DNA from: Mycobacterium simulans
Lineage (GTDB): Bacteria; Actinomycetota; Actinomycetes; Mycobacteriales; Mycobacteriaceae
Assembly (NCBI RefSeq): GCF_900232995.1
Contig: NZ_OCVX01000003.1
Span: 1,756,321-1,820,320, forward strand
Reading direction: 5' to 3'
Length of the DNA stretch: 64,000 bases
Below are positions 1-10,032 of the stretch, one piece after another. The number at the start of each line of letters is the position of its first letter. Positions within the stretch are counted from its first letter, which is position 1. The notes under the pieces were generated by a model, which had not been told where the DNA came from, searched no databases, and saw only the letters and a list, made by a program, of their open reading frames with translations. Position numbers and translations under genes: made by a program.

Positions 1-1273
1 CTCCAACACCACCGTCACCACCCGCGGCGCCGGTACCGCCGAGTCCTCCGTGACCACCGGCGCCGCCAGGCGGGAAGGAGGAACCCGTAAAGCCTATGGC
101 GTTGCCGCCGGCGCCCCCGTTGCCACCTGCGGCGCCGGTGCCTCCGGCACCCCCAGCACCGCCGGTGCCGCCTGCAAGGTTGCTGCCGCCTGGTTCGCTG
201 CCTATGGCGTTGCCACCGGCACCCCCGTCGCCACCTGCGGCGCCGGCCCCACCGGCGCCCCCGAGGCCACCATTGCCACCAAACGCGCTGCCGCCGCCGT
301 CGGCGATGGCTGGGCCACCCGCGCCCCCGGTGCCGCCGGCCGCGTAGTCGCCGCCAGAGCCGCCAGCGCCGCCGGAGCCGGCGGTTACACCGGCGGACGT
401 TCCGAGGGTGGTACCGCCCGTGCCGCCATCGCCACCGGCCACCCCAGTGCTGGTGCCGTTGCCGCCGTCGCCCCCGTCAACGCCGGGAAGGTTGATGGTG
501 CTCGTGCCGTCGCTGCCGTCGCCCGCCTTGCTCGTGGGGTTGGGGGTGGGGTTAACACCCGCGGCACCGGCCTCGCCCGCGCCTTCGGCACCGCCGGCCC
601 CGCCGTTGCCGATCAGTCCGACGGCATTGCCGCCGGCGCCGCCATGACCGCCCGGCCCCCCTGCAACACCAACGCCGCCGGCGCCACCTTGGCCGCCATT
701 GCCGTACAGCATCCCGCCATTGCCACCATGACCACCGGCCGCGCCGGCTCCGCCGCCGCCACCGGAGCCGCCGTTGCCGATCAGCCCGGCATCCCCGCCG
801 TTGCCGCCGGCCACTCCCGCCGCCGTGCTGGTGTAGCCGCTACCGCCGTTGCCGTACAACAACCCGCCGGCCCCGCCGTTAGGGTTGGCTGCGGTGCCGT
901 TGACGCCATTGCCGACCAGCGGACGCCCCAACAGCGCCTGAGTGGGCGCATTGACCACATCCAGCACGCTTTGCTGCACCGCCTGCAACGGAGTGGCGCT
1001 TGTGGCTTCGGCACTGATATACGAGCCTGCTCCCGTGGTCAATGCCTGGACAAACTGCTGGTGAAATGCCGCCGCCTGCGCGCTCGCCGCCTGATAGGCC
1101 TGAGCATGTCCGGAAAACAACGCCGCGATGGCAACCGACACCTCATCGGCCCAGGCCGCTAACACTCCCGTAGTCTGGGCCGCCGCCGTCCTAGCTGCGC
1201 TAAGCGCTGAGCCGATACCCTCCAAATCCGTTGCCGCCGCTACCAACAATTCCGGCGCCACCACAAACGACAT
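1..1273 (-). CDS. PE_PGRS family protein, 3' end off the window
   Basis: This is the N-terminal part of a PE_PGRS protein read leftwards off the window edge. It starts [20 protein letters not shown], a standard PE domain of about 95 residues (the [19 protein letters not shown] region carries the usual helix). A linker follows with the conserved GRPLVGNG stretch that precedes the repeats. From about residue 135 it is a Gly-Ala/Gly-Asn repeat (GGAGG, GNGG) with a non-repetitive insert around 260-295. The frame stays open to base 1. Open frames on the plus strand here are Pro-rich mirror images of the repeat. PE_PGRS proteins are typically ESX-5-exported, cell-surface proteins; the specific role is unknown. 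Confidence 0.9.
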   Translation of the reverse strand, partial: MSFVVAPELLVAAATDLEGIGSALSAARTAAAQTTGVLAAWADEVSVAIAALFSGHAQAYQAASAQAAAFHQQFVQALTTGAGSYISAEATSATPLQAVQQSVLDVVNAPTQALLGRPLVGNGVNGTAANPNGGAGGLLYGNGGSGYTSTAAGVAGGNGGDAGLIGNGGSGGGGGAGAAGGHGGNGGMLYGNGGQGGAGGVGVAGGPGGHGGAGGNAVGLIGNGGAGGAEGAGEAGAAGVNPTPNPTSKAGDGSDGTSTINLPGVDGGDGGNGTSTGVAGGDGGTGGTTLGTSAGVTAGSGGAGGSGGDYAAGGTGGAGGPAIADGGGSAFGGNGGLGGAGGAGAAGGDGGAGGNAIGSEPGGSNLAGGTGGAGGAGGTGAAGGNGGAGGNAIGFTGSSFPPGGAGGHGGLGGTGAAGGDGGVG

Positions 1274-1619
1274 CGCCCACCTCCCGGCACACGCAAATCG
1301 CTACCGCGGTCGGCCCAGATCGTAGTCTGGCCCTCGCGCCACCACCGACTCTTTCGCAAACTTCCAGGTATGCGTGCGTTAGACGTTGAGTTTGGACTCC
1401 GGGGGGTGCAGGACGAACTCATCAGTCGTTTGGCCGGGATGCAACTGCAACCCATCGGATAGCGTCACGCCGGCGCGTTCGACCGTTGGCCTCGGCCGGG
1501 TTGCTTTCGACATAACTACGGGTCAACGCCCGCACCTTCGAGCAGCGCCGGAATCAGTTGGCGAAGCATATCGGCCCACCCACTGCTATTCGCAGGCTCG
1601 GGAACTGTCGATGTCGGGA
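1274..1619. other. Gene-free stretch between two PE_PGRS genes
   Basis: About 350 bases upstream of the first PE_PGRS gene and downstream of the second. I see no plausible start with a ribosome binding site and no recognisable family in any frame. It probably holds the promoter of the leftmost PE_PGRS gene. Confidence 0.5.
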
Positions 1620-3578
1620 CTATCCGTCGGCGCCACCGGCGCCGTCGGTGCCGGCGAGTCCGGTGGCGCCGGTCAAGCCGCCGAACCCGCCTGTGCCGCC
1701 GGCCCCGCCGGTGCCACCGGTCCCGCGCGCGCCGCCCGCGCCGCCAGCGCCGCCGACGCCGGCGGTGCTGTTAGCGCCTGGTGCACCGATCAGCATGCCG
1801 CCGCGCCCACCGGTAGCGCCGGCACCGCCGTTGCCGCCATCGCCGCCGTCGCCGCCGTCACCGCCGTCACCGCCGGCGCCGCCTGCGCCACCGAAGGGGA
1901 GATCACTACCGGCGGGAACGCTAACGTTGCCGCCGGCGCCGCCCACGCCTCCACCGCCACCAGCACCGCCGGCACCGCCGGCACCACCAATACCGCCGGC
2001 ACCGGCGCGACCACCGTTGCCGAACAATGGCGAGGAGGCCCCGCCGTCGCCACCGGCACCGCCGACCCCGCCGTTGCCGCCGACTCCCAGCGCGCTACCA
2101 CCTGCGCCGCCGTCGCCGCCGACGCCGCCGTTGATGCCGTCGTGCGCGGCACCGCCGCCCGTCAGCCTGGTTGCGGTTCCGCCGTTTCCGCCGGCACCGC
2201 CGGCGCCTCCGGGGGCACCCATGCCACCGGCACCGCCCGTACCACCGGCGCCACCGGCGCCGCCATTGCCGGCCAGCAGCCCGCCGGCACCGCCATGACC
2301 GCCCACCCCTCCGGCGCTCCCGTCGCCACCGGATGAGGTGCTGTCGGCCCCGTTCCCGCCGAAACCACCGCGACCGCCCTCGGCGTTCGGAGAAGTGCCG
2401 CGCGTGGTAGCGTCGCCGCCCGTACCGCCGTTGCCGCCGGCACTGCCGGCAGACACTGCGTTGGTCCCGTTACCGCCGTCACCGCCGATGGCCTGGGCGG
2501 GCGAATCACCGGTGTCGGTGCTCGCGCTGCCGCCGTTACCCCCGGCGCCGCCGGCACCGCCAGCTGTGGCCATCCCCCCGTCGCCACCGCGACCGCCGGC
2601 GGCGGGCCCCCCCGAGGTACTGGTCGCGCTGGCGCCGTTGCCGCCGGTGCCGCCAGTGGGTGTGGCGACGGTACCGGCATCGCCGGTCCCGCCGTCATCG
2701 CCGCCGACAGGACCAAGCCCGGATACGTCGGTGGGCGTGGTGCCGGTGCCGGCCGCCGGGCCTGGGGTGGGGTTGACTCCGTCCGCCCCGCGCAGCCCGG
2801 TGCCGCCTTGTCCGCCGTTCCCCCCGTCGCCGAATAGCCCGGCGTTGCCGCCGCTACCGCCAGCGCCTCCGGTGCCGCCGTGGAGGCCGGCCATCCCAGC
2901 CCCACCGTTGCCGCCGGCCCCGCCGTTGCCGAACAGTAACGAACCAGCCCCGCCGGCCCCGCCTTGCCCGCCGGCGCCGCCGTGGCCACCTGTGCCGCCG
3001 TTGCCGTACAACCACCCGCCGACACCGCCGGCCCCACCTGCGGCGCCAGCGCCGCCTTGCCCACCGTTGCCGCCGTTGCCGAACAGCCCCGAGGGCCCAC
3101 CAGCGCCGCCGGTCTGGCCAGCCGCGCCCGCAGCGCCGTTGCCTCCGTTGCCGAACAGCAATCCGCCGGGGCCACCGGCCTGCCCCGGCGCTGACCCGTT
3201 AGCGCCGTCGCCAATCAGCGGGCGGCCCAACAACGTCTGGGTGGGCGCATTGACGGCGCCCAGCACCTCTTTCTGCAAGGCCTGCAATGGCGATGCATTA
3301 CTTGCCTCCGCATTGGCGTACATGTTTGCGCCAGTGGTGAGGGTTCGCACGAACTGGTCATGAAACGCCGCCGCTTGGGCGCTCAGTGTCTGATATCCCC
3401 GGGCGTGCGCGCTGAAGAGGGACGCCACTTGCGCTGACACTTCATCGGCGCCGGCGGCCAACACCCCCATCGTCGGTTTCGTGGCCATGGCATTTGCTGC
3501 GCTGAGCGTCGAACCAATTCCGGCTAACTCCAAAGCTGCGGCTGCCATGATCTCCGGTGCCGCGATCAGATACGACAT
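1620..3578 (-). CDS. PE_PGRS family protein
   Basis: Complete PE_PGRS protein of 652 residues. The PE domain (about 1-95) starts [20 protein letters not shown] and contains [20 protein letters not shown]. The linker has the [11 protein letters not shown] motif near residue 138. The remainder is PGRS repeat built from GGAGG, FGNGG and YGNGG units, broken by a less repetitive segment around residues 275-300 rich in Pro and Thr. The ATG is preceded by GAGGTGCGAG, a fair ribosome binding site. Expected to be ESX-5-secreted and surface-associated; no enzymatic domain is visible. Confidence 0.92.
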   Translation of the reverse strand: MSYLIAAPEIMAAAALELAGIGSTLSAANAMATKPTMGVLAAGADEVSAQVASLFSAHARGYQTLSAQAAAFHDQFVRTLTTGANMYANAEASNASPLQALQKEVLGAVNAPTQTLLGRPLIGDGANGSAPGQAGGPGGLLFGNGGNGAAGAAGQTGGAGGPSGLFGNGGNGGQGGAGAAGGAGGVGGWLYGNGGTGGHGGAGGQGGAGGAGSLLFGNGGAGGNGGAGMAGLHGGTGGAGGSGGNAGLFGDGGNGGQGGTGLRGADGVNPTPGPAAGTGTTPTDVSGLGPVGGDDGGTGDAGTVATPTGGTGGNGASATSTSGGPAAGGRGGDGGMATAGGAGGAGGNGGSASTDTGDSPAQAIGGDGGNGTNAVSAGSAGGNGGTGGDATTRGTSPNAEGGRGGFGGNGADSTSSGGDGSAGGVGGHGGAGGLLAGNGGAGGAGGTGGAGGMGAPGGAGGAGGNGGTATRLTGGGAAHDGINGGVGGDGGAGGSALGVGGNGGVGGAGGDGGASSPLFGNGGRAGAGGIGGAGGAGGAGGGGGVGGAGGNVSVPAGSDLPFGGAGGAGGDGGDGGDGGDGGNGGAGATGGRGGMLIGAPGANSTAGVGGAGGAGGARGTGGTGGAGGTGGFGGLTGATGLAGTDGAGGADG

Positions 3579-3816
3579 CTCGCACCTCTCAACCCATCAC
3601 GGTCGATTACCCAACCAGCAGTTCCTCGCTATACATATGATGAATAGCTGGTGATTCGCAGGCTATCGCGATCGGTCGGCGCCTTCAGCGGTTTGGGTTA
3701 GTGTCCGTCCCCGCGAATCACCCCTGGCAGGCGAGCCGGTGTACCTCCTAATGAGCGGGCTTCGTCGGCAATCGCCGTGAACGATAGGCGAAAATGTTCG
3801 CGGTTGACTCAAAACA

Positions 3817-3830
3817 GGAACACGTTCTAG
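3817..3830 (+). promoter_or_regulatory. KstR-type operator
   Basis: GGAACACGTTCTAG lies about 10 bases before the GTG of the Rv3531c-like gene. It matches the known KstR palindrome core (AACACGTTCTA). KstR represses cholesterol-catabolism genes in actinobacteria, and a second copy precedes kshA in this window at 53505. A TTGACT just upstream could serve as a -35 element. Confidence 0.7.
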
Positions 3831-3839
3831 CGTCGAAGA

Positions 3840-4979
3840 GTGTTCTCTAGTTCCGTCTCCGGCCCGCTCAGCTCAGCGATCGCGGAGGCCGAGAATCTCG
3901 TGGCCTCCGCACCCCACATCGAGACCGAAGCCGACTTACTCGAGGGGCTGCAATACCTGGCCGGGTGTATCGCGGGCTGCCTGCACCTGGCCTTTGACTA
4001 CGAACGCGACCACCCTTTCCTGCAGTCGGGAACCGGGCCGTTCACCAAGATGGGCCTGGACAACCCCGACACCCTGTACTTCGGCACCCGCGTGCAGCCC
4101 GACCGCGACTATGTGATCACCGGTAGACGCGGTACCACGACCGACCTGAGTTTCCAGTTGCTCGGTGGCGAGTACACCGACGACAATGTGCCCGCTAGCC
4201 AGGCCGCGTTCGACGACCGGGAACTCGAGATCGCCGCCGACGGTAGCTTCGAGTGGCGGGTGCGGCCCACTAGCCCCGGGCAACTGGTGATCCGCGAGGT
4301 GTACGGCGACTGGTCACAGCGGCGCGGCACGCTGGCCATCTCCCGGCTGGATACCGTCGGCACCGGTCCGTCGCCGTTGACCCGCGAGCTCATTGAAAAG
4401 CGTTACGCCACGGCCGGAAAGCAACTTGTCAACCGGGTGAAGACGTGGCTGCAGTTCCCGCAATGGTTTTATCTCAACATCCCGGTCAACACGATGGTGG
4501 CGCCCAGGCTGACTCCGGGCGGGCTGTCGACCCAGTACTCGTCGGCCGGGCATTTCGACCTGCTACCCGGTCAGGCGCTGGTGATCACGGTGCCGGTCTC
4601 CGATGCGCCTTACCTGGGCTTCCAGCTGGGTAGCATGTGGTACATCTCGCTGGACTACATCAACCACCAGACCTCATTGAATAACACTCAGGCCCAACCG
4701 GATCCCGACGGCAAGGTCCGTATCGTTGTTGCCGACCAAAATCCGGGTGTGACCAATTGGGTTGAAACGCTTGGCCATCGACGCGGCTTTCTGCAGTTCC
4801 GTTGGCAGCGGGTATCTCGTCAGCTCACCGAGGCCGACGGGCCCACGGTCGAGCTGGTTGACGTCGACGCGGTCCCGGCGACGCTGCCGTATTTCGAGCA
4901 CAATAAGATTTCCGAGGACGATTGGCGCGCCCGAATTGCTTTGCGCCAACAGCAAATCGCGGCCAGGATGCTGGGGTGA
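3840..4979 (+). CDS. Rv3531c-like conserved protein (DUF1214-type)
   Basis: A 379-residue protein that I recognise as the counterpart of M. tuberculosis Rv3531c, first gene of a KstR-controlled operon in the cholesterol-degradation region. It has no signal peptide or membrane segment. The C-terminal half (about residues 230-340) has the features of the DUF1214 domain. No catalytic motif is evident. GTG at 3840 is the most upstream start and lies directly after the KstR-type operator, so translation may be leaderless or nearly so. The stop overlaps the GTG of the next gene by 4 bases, indicating coupled translation. A role in steroid side-chain or ring metabolism is inferred from context only. 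Confidence 0.85.
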   Translation: MFSSSVSGPLSSAIAEAENLVASAPHIETEADLLEGLQYLAGCIAGCLHLAFDYERDHPFLQSGTGPFTKMGLDNPDTLYFGTRVQPDRDYVITGRRGTTTDLSFQLLGGEYTDDNVPASQAAFDDRELEIAADGSFEWRVRPTSPGQLVIREVYGDWSQRRGTLAISRLDTVGTGPSPLTRELIEKRYATAGKQLVNRVKTWLQFPQWFYLNIPVNTMVAPRLTPGGLSTQYSSAGHFDLLPGQALVITVPVSDAPYLGFQLGSMWYISLDYINHQTSLNNTQAQPDPDGKVRIVVADQNPGVTNWVETLGHRRGFLQFRWQRVSRQLTEADGPTVELVDVDAVPATLPYFEHNKISEDDWRARIALRQQQIAARMLG

Positions 4980-5758
4980 CACAGATGCTCAAGCGCAAAG
5001 TGGTTGTGATCAGCGGTGTTGGCCCGGGGCTGGGGACGACGCTGGCGCAGCGGTGTGCACGCGACGGCGCCGACCTGGTGCTGGCCGCCCGCAGCGCCGA
5101 CCGCCTTGATGACGTTGCCAAGCAGATCACCGACATTGGGCGGCGGGCGGTGGCGGTGCCCACCGACATCACCGATGACGACCAGGTGCACAACCTCGTC
5201 GACACCACTTTGGAGGCCTATGGCAAAGTCGATGTGCTGATAAACAACGCGTTTCGGGTGCCGTCGATGAAACCGTTGGCCGGCACGACTTTTCAGCACA
5301 TCCGCGATGCTATCGAGCTCAGCGCGCTGGGGGCGTTGCGGCTCATCCAGGGCTTTACCCCCGCGTTGGCTGAGGCCCGCGGATCCGTGGTCAATGTCAA
5401 TTCCATGGTGATCCGGCACTCCCAGGCAAAATACGGCGCTTACAAGATGGCCAAGTCCGCCTTGCTGGCGATGTCGCAATCACTGGCCACCGAACTCGGG
5501 GATAAGGGTATTCGCGTGAATTCCGTTGCACCTGGCTATATCTGGGGCGACACGCTAAAGTCGTACTTCGAGCATCAGGCCGGCAAGTACGGCACCACTG
5601 TGGATCAGATCTACCAGGCCACCGCGGCGAACTCGGACCTCAAGCGGCTGCCCACTGAGGACGAGGTGGCTTCGGCGATCCTCTTCTTCGCCAGCGATCT
5701 GTCCAGCGGCATCACCGGGCAGACCCTGGACATCAACTGCGGGGAGTACCACACCTGA
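4976..5758 (+). CDS. Short-chain dehydrogenase/reductase, Rv3530c-like
   Basis: A classical SDR of 260 residues from GTG 4976, which overlaps the previous stop and gives the length I recall for Rv3530c. An ATG at 4985 is the alternative start. The N-terminal NAD(P)-binding Gly-rich turn is SGVGPGLGT. NNAF occupies the usual NNAG position, the catalytic Ser is in VNVNSMV, and the YxxxK pair is in AYKMAK. The C-terminal GQTLDINCGEY is typical of the family. It probably oxidises or reduces a steroid-derived hydroxyl or keto intermediate, inferred from the KstR operon. It is translationally coupled at both ends. Confidence 0.88.
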   Translation: MTQMLKRKVVVISGVGPGLGTTLAQRCARDGADLVLAARSADRLDDVAKQITDIGRRAVAVPTDITDDDQVHNLVDTTLEAYGKVDVLINNAFRVPSMKPLAGTTFQHIRDAIELSALGALRLIQGFTPALAEARGSVVNVNSMVIRHSQAKYGAYKMAKSALLAMSQSLATELGDKGIRVNSVAPGYIWGDTLKSYFEHQAGKYGTTVDQIYQATAANSDLKRLPTEDEVASAILFFASDLSSGITGQTLDINCGEYHT

Positions 5759-6903
5759 TGACCGACCGCACCGACGTCGGCACCGTGGACGATCTGCATG
5801 CATCGGCCACCAAGCTAGTGGGCCTCGACGATTTCGGCACCGACGACGACAACTACCGCGAAGCCTTAGGCGTGTTGCTGGACTCCTACCGGCGCGAGGC
5901 CGGCCTGACGGTGTTGGGCAGCAAGATGAATCGGTTCTTTCTGCGCGGCGCGTTGGTGGCCCGGCTGCTGTCCGAATCGGCCTGGAAGCAGTACCCGGCT
6001 TATGCCGATGTGGCTATTGAGCGGCCAATTTTCGTGACCGGGCTGGTGCGTACCGGTACCACGGTGCTACACCGGCTGCTGGGCGCAGACCCGGCGCATC
6101 AGGGTCTGCACATGTGGTTGGCCGAGTTTCCGCAGCCGCGTCCGCCCCGCGATACCTGGGAGTCCAACCCGTTGTACCGTCAGCTCGACGCGCAATTCAC
6201 CCAGCACCACGAGGAGAACCCCGACTACACCGGCCTGCATTTCATGGCCGCCTACGAGCTGGAGGAGTGTTGGCAGCTGCTGCGACAGTCGGTGCATTCG
6301 GTGTCCTACGAGACCCTGGCGCACCTGCCCAGCTACGCGGAGTGGCTGTCCCGCCAGGACTGGACGCCCTCATATCGACGGCACCGGCGCAACCTACAGC
6401 TGATCGGGCTCAACGATCGCGAAAAGCGTTGGGTGCTCAAGAATCCCAGCCATCTCTTCGCATTGGACGCATTGATGGCAACCTATCCAGACGCGCTGGT
6501 GATCCAGACCCACCGGCCCGTCGAGACGATCATGGCTTCAATGTGCTCGCTGGCCCAACACACCGCCGACGGGTGGTCGACGACGTTCGTCGGCGCCCAA
6601 ATTGGTGCTGACTCAATGGAAACCTGGTCTCGGGGTTTGGAGCGATTCAATACGGCTCGGGCCAAATATGATTCGGCGCAGTTCTATGACGTCGACTACC
6701 ACGACCTAATCGCCGACCCGCTGGGTACGGTGGCCGACATCTACCGGCACTTCGGACTGACGCTGACTGACGAGGCCCGAAAGGCTATGGAGGAAAGCCA
6801 CGCCGACAGCCAGACTGGTGCTCGGGCGCCCAAGCACAAGTACTCGCTGGCGGACTATGGGCTTACCCCCGAGACGGTCAAGGAGCGGTTCGCTGGACTG
6901 TGA
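5758..6903 (+). CDS. Sulfotransferase family protein, Rv3529c-like
   Basis: A 381-residue protein of the Sulfotransfer_3 type, counterpart of Rv3529c. The PAPS-binding loop is VTGLVRTGTTVLHRLLG near residue 95. A second conserved block, WVLKNPSHLFALDAL, lies near residue 225, followed by IQTHRPVETIMAS. Its ATG overlaps the previous stop by one base (TGATG). The physiological acceptor is unknown; co-transcription with an SDR behind a KstR operator suggests a steroid-linked or lipid-linked role. In M. tuberculosis the next gene would be Rv3528c; here an ABC transporter follows after 13 bases, marking the left edge of the inserted region. Confidence 0.85.
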   Translation: MTDRTDVGTVDDLHASATKLVGLDDFGTDDDNYREALGVLLDSYRREAGLTVLGSKMNRFFLRGALVARLLSESAWKQYPAYADVAIERPIFVTGLVRTGTTVLHRLLGADPAHQGLHMWLAEFPQPRPPRDTWESNPLYRQLDAQFTQHHEENPDYTGLHFMAAYELEECWQLLRQSVHSVSYETLAHLPSYAEWLSRQDWTPSYRRHRRNLQLIGLNDREKRWVLKNPSHLFALDALMATYPDALVIQTHRPVETIMASMCSLAQHTADGWSTTFVGAQIGADSMETWSRGLERFNTARAKYDSAQFYDVDYHDLIADPLGTVADIYRHFGLTLTDEARKAMEESHADSQTGARAPKHKYSLADYGLTPETVKERFAGL

Positions 6904-6916
6904 TTCGCGTGGGGAG

Positions 6917-7684
6917 ATGAGTGCAGAGCCAGACGTGGGGGAGACGGCCACGTCGGAAGGGTCTCGCGACGGCGAATCGCTCGCATTGCGCTTGATCAAC
7001 GTTGAGAAAACCTACGGTGCCGGACCCACCCGAGTTATCGCGCTGCATGGGGTGAACCTGGAAGTCCGAGCAGGGGAATTTGTGGTACTACTCGGCCCTT
7101 CGGGATCGGGAAAGACGACGCTGCTCAACATCATCGGCGGAATCGATCAGCCCTCCGCTGGCGCGATCGAGGTCAACGGCGAGGACGCCGGAAGGCTCAA
7201 CCGCAAACTGCGTACACGATATCGCCGGGACCACGTCGGTTTCGTTTTCCAATTCTTCAACCTGGTGCCCACATTGACGGCGCTCGAGAATGTCGAGCTC
7301 CTTGCCGAGCTGACGGGGCCCGACGCGCGATCACGTAGTCGTGCGGCTCTAGAACGAGTGGGTGTCGGTGCGGTCGCAGACCGCTTCCCCGCACAACTCT
7401 CTGGGGGCCAGCAACAGCGCGTGGCGATCGCCCGGGCAATCGTCAAGAATTCCCCTCTCTTGCTGTGCGATGAACCCACTGGAAGCCTCGACCTGGTCAC
7501 CGGCCGTCAGGTCTTGGCCGCGTTGAGCGACCTAGCTCGAAACGGTCGGCAAACGGTGATTGTCGTGACCCACAACTCCGAGATCGCCCGCATGGCGGAC
7601 CGGGTCCTGTGGTTGCACTCGGGCGCGATCAGTAAGTCCGAGACGAACGAAAATCCGGTCGAAGCATCGGAATTGGATTGGTGA
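6917..7684 (+). CDS. ABC transporter ATP-binding protein, MacB/LolD type
   Basis: A 255-residue nucleotide-binding protein. Walker A is GPSGSGKTT (about residue 60), the Q-loop is in [17 protein letters not shown], the signature is [15 protein letters not shown], Walker B is [12 protein letters not shown] and the H-loop is VVTHNSE. The EPTGSLD and NLVPTLT motifs place it in the MacB/LolD/FtsE-related group, whose partners are FtsX-like permeases. ATG 6917 follows GGGGAGATG only 13 bases after the sulfotransferase gene. The stop overlaps the GTG of the permease gene. Probably energises export or mechanotransmission at the cell envelope, not import. Confidence 0.92.
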   Translation: MSAEPDVGETATSEGSRDGESLALRLINVEKTYGAGPTRVIALHGVNLEVRAGEFVVLLGPSGSGKTTLLNIIGGIDQPSAGAIEVNGEDAGRLNRKLRTRYRRDHVGFVFQFFNLVPTLTALENVELLAELTGPDARSRSRAALERVGVGAVADRFPAQLSGGQQQRVAIARAIVKNSPLLLCDEPTGSLDLVTGRQVLAALSDLARNGRQTVIVVTHNSEIARMADRVLWLHSGAISKSETNENPVEASELDW

Positions 7685-10032
7685 GCCGCGCATTGCGCCG
7701 AAAACTGCGTCGTGATGTGTGGCGGGAACGATGGCGCTTCGCGGCGATCGCAGCAATCATGGCCATCGGCGTAGCCGTATTCGTCGCCGCCACTGATGGC
7801 TATCGAAATCTCGACGAATCCCTTGACCGGTCCTACGCCACCCAACGGCTGCCGGACGCCATCTTGTCCGGGCCGAATGCAGCCGGATTGCGCGACACCG
7901 TCACGGGCTTGCCCGGTAGGCCGCTGGTCGAGGTCCGCCATGTTGCCGACGTCGGCATACGGATCGGCGGACACGCTCTCTACGGCCGCGCTATCGGCGT
8001 ACCCGATGCCCGGCAGCCTAGTGTGTCGTTGCTTGACATGCGGACGGGGACACTGCCGCTCGTGGGGCAGTTGGTAGTCGAGCAGCATGTGGCCGACCAC
8101 TACCACCTTTCCCCGGGGTCTACCGTCGAAATTCTTGGACGGCAAGGTTGGCAACCCATTACGGTCTCGGGCTCGGCCCTGTCGACCGAGTACCTTTGGC
8201 CAGCACGCTCAGCCCAGGAGATCCTCACCACTCCTGAGGATTTCGGGGTGGTATTCCTGCCTGACGGCGAATTGCAGCGTGCCCTGCCGAATTCTGTCGA
8301 ACAGATCGCCGTCTACGCGCGCGATCGCACCGAGGCAGATGCCCTGATCACCGCGGCCGGCGAGTTCGCGCGAAAGGCGGGGCTGCAGTTCGTTCCCCGC
8401 GAGCGACAGGGGTCATATCAAACCCTGCGGGACGACGTTAAGCAGTTCGGCAGCCTCGCTGGGATCCTGCCGTGGCTGTTTCTCGCGGCTGTCGTAGTTG
8501 GCACCTATGTGCTGTTGTCACGGATTGTGACGGCCCAGCGGGCCGTCATCGGCACCCTGATCGCCAACGGACTCGCACCGGGCGCGGTTCGCAGACACTA
8601 CCTGGGATACGGCCTCGCCTGCGCAGCGATGGGAACACCGCCGGGGTTATTCGGCGGTTACCTACTGGGTCAATTCATCACGACCAAGTACACCGAGGCC
8701 ATTGCCCTGCCGATGCACCTCACCTCGATGAATTTGCTTACCTACCTGGTCGCTGCCGTCGCCGCGTTCGCTGTCGCACTGCTGGCCGCGGTGGCACCGG
8801 CCAATGCCGCAGCCCGAATGCAGCCTGCGGAGGCCATGCGGGTGGCCCCGCCCATGAACCGGGGTAATCGCAGCATTGTCGAGCGCCTGTTGCCGGTGGT
8901 TGAACGCATCCCCGCCCGGTGGCGGATGATGCTGCGGACCCTCCAGCGCAACCGCCGGCGCACGATATTTACCGCGGTCGGGGTCGCGGTGTCGGTGATC
9001 TTGGTCATGGTGTTCGCCGGCATGCGCGACACGGTTCCTGGCATGGTCAATCGGCAGTTCGGACAGATCGAGCGCCAAGATGGGGAGGCTGTGCTGGCCG
9101 GCTCTGTGTCCGGCCCGGCCGACGCGTTTGTGAACCAGCTCGGCGCGGACCCCGACGTGGCCGCGGCCGAGGCCTTCAGCTCGTACCGCGTCACGCTGTC
9201 GAATGGAGCGCACCACTACGAAACGATGTTGATCGGGCTGGCGCCGGAGACCCAAATGCATGCGTTTCCAGCCGAATCGGGAGCGGACCGCCTTTCAGAC
9301 GACGGGGTCTTGCTTGGGGTCGGCCTGCGCGACATGCTGTCTGTCGCACTGGGCGACCGCATCGATATAGCGGTGCCGCAGTCTGGGCTCCGATTCACCG
9401 ATCGGGTGGCGGGATTCGTCGACGAGCCATTCTCACCCGTCGCGTACATCTCGCTGAATCACTTGCGCGCACAGGCTGGTTCGCTGCCGGAGAACGGCGT
9501 GCTCATCAAACTCAAACCCGGAACCAACGGTCGTGTAACCGGGGACCGGATAGCGGCGACACCGGGCGTGGTGGCGTACCGGTCGACGACCGCCCTGGCG
9601 TCGACCATGCGGCGCGCTTTCAGCCTGTACAACACGCTGGTCAACATCATGCTCGTGCTCGCGGCCGTCATGGCGGCCGCAATGTTGTATAACGCGATGT
9701 CCGCCAACATATCCGAACGTCTCGGCGAGCTTGGCGCACTGCATGCCGAGGGCATGAGTGCCGGCATGCTTTCCCGACTGATCGCCACCGAAAACTTCGG
9801 CCTTGCTGCCGCCGCGGTACCGTTCGGGGTGCTGGGCGGCATACTGGATGCGGAGCTTTTGCTGTCGACCTACACGAGTCACGGCTACCATGTGCGACTC
9901 GAGATGCGGCCGACGACACCCGTGGTGGTGGCATGCGCCATTCTCTTTGCGGCCGCATTGGCCCAAATACCCGTTGTGCGAAGGATTCACGGCATCGATC
10001 TGGCGCGAATCGTTAGGGAACGTGCCTTGTGA
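7681..10032 (+). CDS. FtsX-like ABC permease
   Basis: A 783-residue membrane protein with one N-terminal transmembrane segment (about 20-40), a large extracytoplasmic region, three helices around 260-375, and a second FtsX unit: helix near 430, a second soluble domain, and three helices near 655-770. This duplicated FtsX arrangement is typical of actinobacterial permeases paired with MacB-type ATPases. GTG 7681 overlaps the ATPase stop. Its own stop overlaps the GTG of the following G3E GTPase, so three genes are coupled. The substrate is not evident; the GTPase neighbour hints at metal or metallophore handling. Confidence 0.9.
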   Translation: MSRALRRKLRRDVWRERWRFAAIAAIMAIGVAVFVAATDGYRNLDESLDRSYATQRLPDAILSGPNAAGLRDTVTGLPGRPLVEVRHVADVGIRIGGHALYGRAIGVPDARQPSVSLLDMRTGTLPLVGQLVVEQHVADHYHLSPGSTVEILGRQGWQPITVSGSALSTEYLWPARSAQEILTTPEDFGVVFLPDGELQRALPNSVEQIAVYARDRTEADALITAAGEFARKAGLQFVPRERQGSYQTLRDDVKQFGSLAGILPWLFLAAVVVGTYVLLSRIVTAQRAVIGTLIANGLAPGAVRRHYLGYGLACAAMGTPPGLFGGYLLGQFITTKYTEAIALPMHLTSMNLLTYLVAAVAAFAVALLAAVAPANAAARMQPAEAMRVAPPMNRGNRSIVERLLPVVERIPARWRMMLRTLQRNRRRTIFTAVGVAVSVILVMVFAGMRDTVPGMVNRQFGQIERQDGEAVLAGSVSGPADAFVNQLGADPDVAAAEAFSSYRVTLSNGAHHYETMLIGLAPETQMHAFPAESGADRLSDDGVLLGVGLRDMLSVALGDRIDIAVPQSGLRFTDRVAGFVDEPFSPVAYISLNHLRAQAGSLPENGVLIKLKPGTNGRVTGDRIAATPGVVAYRSTTALASTMRRAFSLYNTLVNIMLVLAAVMAAAMLYNAMSANISERLGELGALHAEGMSAGMLSRLIATENFGLAAAAVPFGVLGGILDAELLLSTYTSHGYHVRLEMRPTTPVVVACAILFAAALAQIPVVRRIHGIDLARIVRERAL

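Noticed and set aside
50..3363. Long plus-strand Pro-rich and Ala-rich open frames
   Set aside because: They are antisense mirrors of the Gly-rich PGRS repeats, which leave all frames open; the minus strand has the PE domains and proper starts.
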